This document shows positions 60,270-64,000 of a stretch of 64,000 nt of DNA, in pieces (position 1 is the first letter of the stretch; each line of letters opens with the position of its first letter). The notes below the pieces were generated by a model, which searched no databases, was not told the origin of the DNA, and saw nothing but the letters and a program-made list of their open reading frames with translations. This DNA is from Anaerolineales bacterium (GTDB lineage Bacteria; Chloroflexota; Anaerolineae; Anaerolineales; Villigracilaceae): contig JACZJC010000074.1 of assembly GCA_014860745.1 (NCBI GenBank), positions 124,001 through 188,000 on the forward strand, given 5' to 3'. The position numbers were made by a program, and so were the translations under genes.

Positions 60270-61238
60270 ATGGCAGGAACAATTATAGCCATTATAGTTA
60301 TTGTTGCAATTCTAGGCGGTGCTACCCTGCTTGTCGTGGTTGGGATGCGATACGCAAGGCAGGGACAGGAGAACGATATTGATGTGGTGATGTCCCGCCT
60401 TGCGGAGGCCACGCAAAGGGGCGAATCGGTGTCTCTTGAGGATATCGAGTTACAGCAGCCGTTCATGCAGCGAGTGGTGATTCCTGTAATCAAAAAAATC
60501 GGCGAGATTTCGACGCGGTTTACACCTCAGAAACTTCTTGAGGTAACCACCCTTAAACTGGAATTGGCCGGTAACCCCGGCCGGATCGATTCCTCCACAT
60601 TTCTGGCGACCCGTTTTATAGGTGCGGCTGTGTTTGGCGGACTATTGCTCCTGATTTCCACTTTGCCAACGGTGGAATGGCCTTTTGCGAGAGTGATTTT
60701 GGTCGTTGGCATTTTCACAGCGTTGGGATTTTTCTTCCCCCAATTGTGGCTTCAAAGCCGTATCAACAGCCGACAGAATGAAGTACGCAAGGCGATGCCG
60801 GACGCGCTCGACCTCCTAACGATTTGCGTGGAAGCTGGGCTGGGATTTGATGCTGCCATGTCAAAAGTAAGTGAAAAGTGGGAGAATGAACTCTCGATCA
60901 TGTTTGGTCGCGCCATTCGAGAGGTTCAATTGGGCAAAACACAGCGCGAGGCTTTGCGGGATATGGCGGATCGAATTGGTTTGGCTGAGTTGACGAGTTT
61001 TGTAGCCGCCGTAATCCAGAGCCAGATACTCGGTGTGAGCCTGGCCAAAGTGTTGCGTATTCAATCGGACCAGATGCGCGTAAAACGCCGTCAGTTTGCC
61101 GAGGAACTGGCGCATAAAGCCCCGGTGAAGATGATCATTCCAATGGCATTGTTGACATTTCCGTCGATTATGATCATCCTCATGGCGCCTGCAGCCTTCC
61201 AGATTGCTGGTGCATTCGGACCTTTCCTGGGTAATTAG
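60270..61238 (+). CDS. tadC: TadC inner-membrane platform protein
   Basis: 322 residues. N-terminal helix (1-25), a hydrophobic pair near 115-155, a GspF domain with M-P-D-A-L-D-L-L-T-I-C-V-E-A-G-L-G-F-D-A-A, and C-terminal helices. The start at 60270 is supported by GAGGTG; a longer frame begins inside tadB. Pilin, TadE-type pseudopilin and prepilin peptidase genes are not seen in the window. Confidence 0.92.
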   Translation: MAGTIIAIIVIVAILGGATLLVVVGMRYARQGQENDIDVVMSRLAEATQRGESVSLEDIELQQPFMQRVVIPVIKKIGEISTRFTPQKLLEVTTLKLELAGNPGRIDSSTFLATRFIGAAVFGGLLLLISTLPTVEWPFARVILVVGIFTALGFFFPQLWLQSRINSRQNEVRKAMPDALDLLTICVEAGLGFDAAMSKVSEKWENELSIMFGRAIREVQLGKTQREALRDMADRIGLAELTSFVAAVIQSQILGVSLAKVLRIQSDQMRVKRRQFAEELAHKAPVKMIIPMALLTFPSIMIILMAPAAFQIAGAFGPFLGN

Positions 61239-61279
61239 AAAAAATATATCGCATACCTTTTCGTAGTAGGGGTCGTGTT

Positions 61280-62005
61280 ATGAACTGGAAATATGCAATT
61301 TATCATTCGTTTTGGAATATGCTTGATTTGGTCGTTCCTCCCGTGTGCGGTGGGTGTAAGCAGACCGGCAAGCGCTGGTGTGACGATTGCCAAAAACGGG
61401 TACATAAGTTAACCGGGATTTTATGTGATATTTGCGGCCTTCCGCAGGATATGCCTGGAACGTGTAAGGCTTGTCTTGCTGAGAAGCCGCATTTTCGCGC
61501 ATTAAGGGCGTGGGCGGTTTTCTCCGATCCTGTGCAATCGGCATTGCATAAATTGAAATATCGCCGCGATGTTTCGATGGGAGATTTGCTCGCCTACGAG
61601 ATGCTTCCTTTTGTCAGGGATTTGAACTGGTCGATTGATCTTGTTGTGCCAATCCCGCTTGGAAGGCAAAGATACAAGGAACGGGGATATAATCAGGTTG
61701 GAATGATCGCAAAACCGCTGGCACTGGCTTTGGGTATGCGATACGCACCGAAAGAGTTGATGCGGCGTAAAGAGACGCGCTCGCAAGTGGGGCTGACGAG
61801 AGCCGAGCGCAAGTCAAATGTTCAAAATGCGTTTCAGGCAGGAATGGGAGTGGCTGATAAGTCCGTGTTGATCATGGACGATGTTTCCACAACAGGATCG
61901 ACTTTATCAGCCGGTGCGGAGGCGCTCTATTCTGCAGGCGCCAGAAATGTCTATGCGTTGACTGTCGCACGCGCATTGCCCCAGCATGGACTGATGCATG
62001 CGTAG
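61280..62005 (+). CDS. comF: ComF-family phosphoribosyltransferase-like protein
   Basis: 241 residues. A zinc-ribbon start (C-G-G-C ... W-C-D-D-C ... C-D-I-C-G ... C-K-A-C) is followed by a type I phosphoribosyltransferase domain with the PRPP loop L-I-M-D-D-V-S-T-T-G-S-T near residue 205 and R-G-Y-N-Q. ComF helps single-stranded DNA enter the cell in natural transformation. It follows tadC by 41 bases, and could share a transcript with the pilus genes. Confidence 0.9.
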   Translation: MNWKYAIYHSFWNMLDLVVPPVCGGCKQTGKRWCDDCQKRVHKLTGILCDICGLPQDMPGTCKACLAEKPHFRALRAWAVFSDPVQSALHKLKYRRDVSMGDLLAYEMLPFVRDLNWSIDLVVPIPLGRQRYKERGYNQVGMIAKPLALALGMRYAPKELMRRKETRSQVGLTRAERKSNVQNAFQAGMGVADKSVLIMDDVSTTGSTLSAGAEALYSAGARNVYALTVARALPQHGLMHA

Positions 62006-62049
62006 CGTTTTGTGTTTGTGAATCGACACCCAAATTTAAGGAGGATCTT

Positions 62050-62613
62050 ATGCCCAACAAAGTGGAAGTTCAGACACGCAATATCCGTTTGACCGAAAAG
62101 ATCGAGGAGTATGTAAATAAAAAAGCAGGGAACCTAGACCATTACCTGCCTGCGATTGAAGAGGCACGGGTGGAGTTGTCCCACCATAAGGCTGCCCGCG
62201 ATGCCAACGACCGTAATGTGGCGCAGATTACTGTCTTTGGAAAGGGATTTACCCTGCGCACGGAGGAACGAGCGGATGAGACTCTTACCGCCTTTGACCA
62301 GGCAATGGACAATTTGCAGCGCCAGATCGAAAGGCATAAGGGGAAGCATTATCGCGGGCGCGGCGACGGCCGATCTGCCGCAGAAGTTGCAGATGAGGTG
62401 ATCGACGAGGATACGGGCGAACTTTCCCCGCTGTTTGCCCGCAGGAAGAAATTTGTCCTTTACCCGATGAGCGAGGATGAAGCGATTGTACAGATGCGAA
62501 ACCTCGGGCACGATAACTTCTTTATCTTTTATAATGCGGAAACGAGCAAGATCAACGTGTTGTACCGCCGCCGAAATGGAAGTTATGGTTTGATCGAACC
62601 GGAACTTGGTTAG
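62050..62613 (+). CDS. hpf: Long-form ribosome hibernation promoting factor
   Basis: 187 residues with both domains of long HPF: N-terminal ribosome-binding beta-alpha fold (1-105) and C-terminal dimerisation domain (about 125-185, F-V-L-Y-P-M-S-E-D-E-A and V-L-Y-R-R-R-N-G-S-Y-G-L-I-E-P). It pairs 70S ribosomes into inactive 100S dimers under stress. A very strong AAGGAGG site precedes the ATG, and a terminator follows. Confidence 0.95.
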   Translation: MPNKVEVQTRNIRLTEKIEEYVNKKAGNLDHYLPAIEEARVELSHHKAARDANDRNVAQITVFGKGFTLRTEERADETLTAFDQAMDNLQRQIERHKGKHYRGRGDGRSAAEVADEVIDEDTGELSPLFARRKKFVLYPMSEDEAIVQMRNLGHDNFFIFYNAETSKINVLYRRRNGSYGLIEPELG

Positions 62614-62621
62614 GCGGAATG

Positions 62622-62657
62622 AAAACCAGGCTGGGAAATTTCTCAGCCTGGTTTTTT
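62622..62657. terminator. Bidirectional terminator between hpf and the Lgt-like gene
   Basis: AAAACCAGGCTG pairs perfectly with CAGCCTGGTTTT around a 10-base loop, with T runs on both strands. The right arm overlaps the last codons and stop of the convergent Lgt-like gene. Confidence 0.9.
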
Positions 62658-63374
62658 GATCGGGTTGATGCGGAGTTCGATAAGCACAAAACTAATGACC
62701 AATACGACCCATGCCATGACCTGATTTTGGTTATAACGGTCGAAGATCAGAGCTGCATCGCCGCGGAAGGCTTGGATGAAAAGCTGCGCGCCTGCCGTGC
62801 ATGCGATGAAGGTGAGGAAGAGAATGCCCGGGCGCGGATTCTGTTTCTGAAACCAGAGCAGGCTAAAGATCAGGAGAGAGGCGAGCGTCTCATAAATTTG
62901 AGTCGGGTGACGGAGGGCATTCCACAGGTCAATTCCCCAGGGAAATGTTGTTTCCTTTCCAAAGGCGGAGCCTGCCGCGAGATGACTTAATCCTGTGCCG
63001 ATTGCAAGAATGGCGAAAAATGGGACGAGCGCATCAAGGGTGGGCCAAAGAGAAAGGCTGCGGCGCTGGCCATAGATAAGCAAAAAGAGGAGTCCAATTG
63101 CGACTCCGCCGAACGGGTCGAAGATATCGGGGTTGATGGAGACAATGCCTGAGGGACTCTTGGCGAAGGTTGTGATGTTTTGGAGGACGAAGGAAAGCCT
63201 TCCGCCAATGACGAACGCAAGCAGGCCATAGAAAATGATATTGTTCAATTCCTCCCTGCTGACGCCGTGACGTTCGGAATGTTTTTCAGCAAGCGTAAGA
63301 CCGATCCATGAAGCGGCGATCAACAGGATCATGTGCCGCGGGGGAGCGAAGAGATTTTGAAATAGGATAAGCAT
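62643..63374 (-). CDS. Lgt-like membrane protein with altered key residues
   Basis: 243 residues, seven predicted helices, resembling prolipoprotein diacylglyceryl transferase. The H-P-T-Q-I-Y-E motif (from His156) and the late Arg in A-F-R-G-D are kept. Two residues important in E. coli Lgt are changed: the His of S-F-H-G-G is Phe88 (D-P-F-G-G), and the Arg ending N-G-E-L-W-G-R is Lys140. It may have another activity. Its start follows the TlpA-like stop with no gap, so the two are coupled. Confidence 0.8.
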   Translation of the reverse strand: MLILFQNLFAPPRHMILLIAASWIGLTLAEKHSERHGVSREELNNIIFYGLLAFVIGGRLSFVLQNITTFAKSPSGIVSINPDIFDPFGGVAIGLLFLLIYGQRRSLSLWPTLDALVPFFAILAIGTGLSHLAAGSAFGKETTFPWGIDLWNALRHPTQIYETLASLLIFSLLWFQKQNPRPGILFLTFIACTAGAQLFIQAFRGDAALIFDRYNQNQVMAWVVLVISFVLIELRINPIKKPG

Positions 63375-63914
63375 TTATTTCAACGCCTCCTCGATGCGGG
63401 TGCGAAGCAGCGCTTCGGACATCGGTCCGCCAATGACCACTTCGGTGATGATGCCTTCGCGGTTGATAAAGTATGAGGATGGCAGGGAACGGACCTGATA
63501 AGCCGCGCCTGTTTCGCCTGTTTCATCCAGCAGGATGGGAAAGGTGAGGCCGTATTCCTCGACGAAGGGGGTGACAGCAAACGGGTCGTCCTGGTAGGTC
63601 ATGTTTACGCCGAGGACGATGAAACCCTGGTCGTTATATTCCTGATACATTCTTTGAATTGCGGGCATTTCCGCGCGGCAGGGCGGGCACCATGTTGCCC
63701 ACAGATTGACGAGTACAGCTTTTCCTCGAAGTTCAGAAAGTGTGAATTCTTCGCCTTGCGGGGTTTTGAGGTTAATGTCGGGCGCGCTGAAACCTGCCTG
63801 AGGTGCGGAGGTTCCGGCCATGGCTGCAGTGGTCGGATCGGCGCTGATGAAGATCCACGATGCGCCTGCGATGAGGATGAGGATGTAAAGAGTGATGCGT
63901 TGGGAACGGTTCAT
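63375..63914 (-). CDS. TlpA/ResA-like membrane-anchored thioredoxin
   Basis: About 179 residues. An N-terminal membrane anchor (about 8-25) precedes a thioredoxin fold outside the membrane with active site W-C-P-P-C (Cys76, Cys79) and the cis-Pro loop S-L-P-S-S-Y-F. Such proteins reduce disulfides of extracytoplasmic proteins, for example in cytochrome c maturation. I start at 63914; an ATG 19 codons earlier (63971) has an open frame but adds a polar stretch. Coupled to the Lgt-like gene downstream. Confidence 0.88.
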   Translation of the reverse strand: MNRSQRITLYILILIAGASWIFISADPTTAAMAGTSAPQAGFSAPDINLKTPQGEEFTLSELRGKAVLVNLWATWCPPCRAEMPAIQRMYQEYNDQGFIVLGVNMTYQDDPFAVTPFVEEYGLTFPILLDETGETGAAYQVRSLPSSYFINREGIITEVVIGGPMSEALLRTRIEEALK

Positions 63915-64000
63915 GATTTGATGGGTTTTGGATGTAAAATAGAAACAACTTCCTTTTGTATCTGTAGCCATTGATTTACCAAATCTTACTATGTTTTTCA

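Noticed and set aside
1-64000. CRISPR arrays, tRNA/rRNA genes, prophage or insertion sequences
   Set aside because: No regularly spaced repeats, cloverleaf-like sequences, rRNA stretches, transposase or phage structural genes were found; the repeats present are dispersed palindromes.

Overview
The window reads as bacterial chromosome, most likely from an Anaerolineae-type Chloroflexota, probably a metagenome assembly. This is inferred from the mix of gene families, a Tad pilus cluster of cpaB-cpaE-cpaF-tadB-tadC with no secretin, lipoproteins with simple lipoboxes, and several families of short palindromic repeats. I found no rRNA, tRNA, CRISPR array, insertion sequence or prophage. Coding density is high, and only one gene-free stretch slightly exceeds 300 bases.

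Layout. 0.1-2.8 kb: a lipoprotein, an exported bactofilin-like membrane protein and a Nudix hydrolase. 2.8-6.9 kb: a glycerol operon (glycerol kinase, then an unusual fused glycerol-3-phosphate dehydrogenase/second FAD oxidoreductase). 7-34 kb: a catabolic island arranged as two arms around a DeoR-type regulator at 17.3 kb. The minus arm has a permease, CbbY-like phosphatase, HisC-like aminotransferase, class II aldolase, choline-kinase-like kinase, dimethylglycine/sarcosine dehydrogenase-GcvT fusion, CBS protein and nucleotidyltransferase-like protein. The plus arm has a metallophosphoesterase, second permease, second kinase, second dehydrogenase-GcvT fusion, PfkB-like protein, non-pyrrolysine MttB homologue, phosphate transporter with accessory protein, a four-gene ABC importer and an alkaline-phosphatase-superfamily hydrolase. 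Together they suggest uptake and demethylation of methylated amines, with phosphorylated intermediates and phosphate recovery. The substrate cannot be named from sequence.

34.8-38.5 kb is a signalling patch (two lone receivers, PilZ, REC-PAS-GGDEF-EAL). At 38.6-38.9 kb is the most interesting gene: a DsrE-family protein whose first CxxC-type cysteine is an in-frame TGA, followed at the right distance by a bacterial SECIS-like hairpin with a GGUC loop. It is very probably a selenoprotein. 39-42 kb is a single-chain restriction-modification enzyme. 42-44.9 kb is a VWA/MoxR module. 45-53.5 kb holds glycosyltransferases, a radical SAM enzyme, a transporter and an acetyltransferase. 53.5-61.2 kb is a NarL-type two-component pair followed by Tad pilus genes. 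61.3-64 kb holds ComF, the hibernation factor HPF, and an Lgt-like/TlpA-like pair.

A second theme is short palindromic elements, in at least five families, lying both between genes and in frame inside genes (glpK, the glpA fusion, the restriction enzyme, a glycosyltransferase). One of them forms the junction of the glpA fusion. They resemble protein-coding palindromic elements known from Rickettsia in behaviour; no sequence relationship is claimed.
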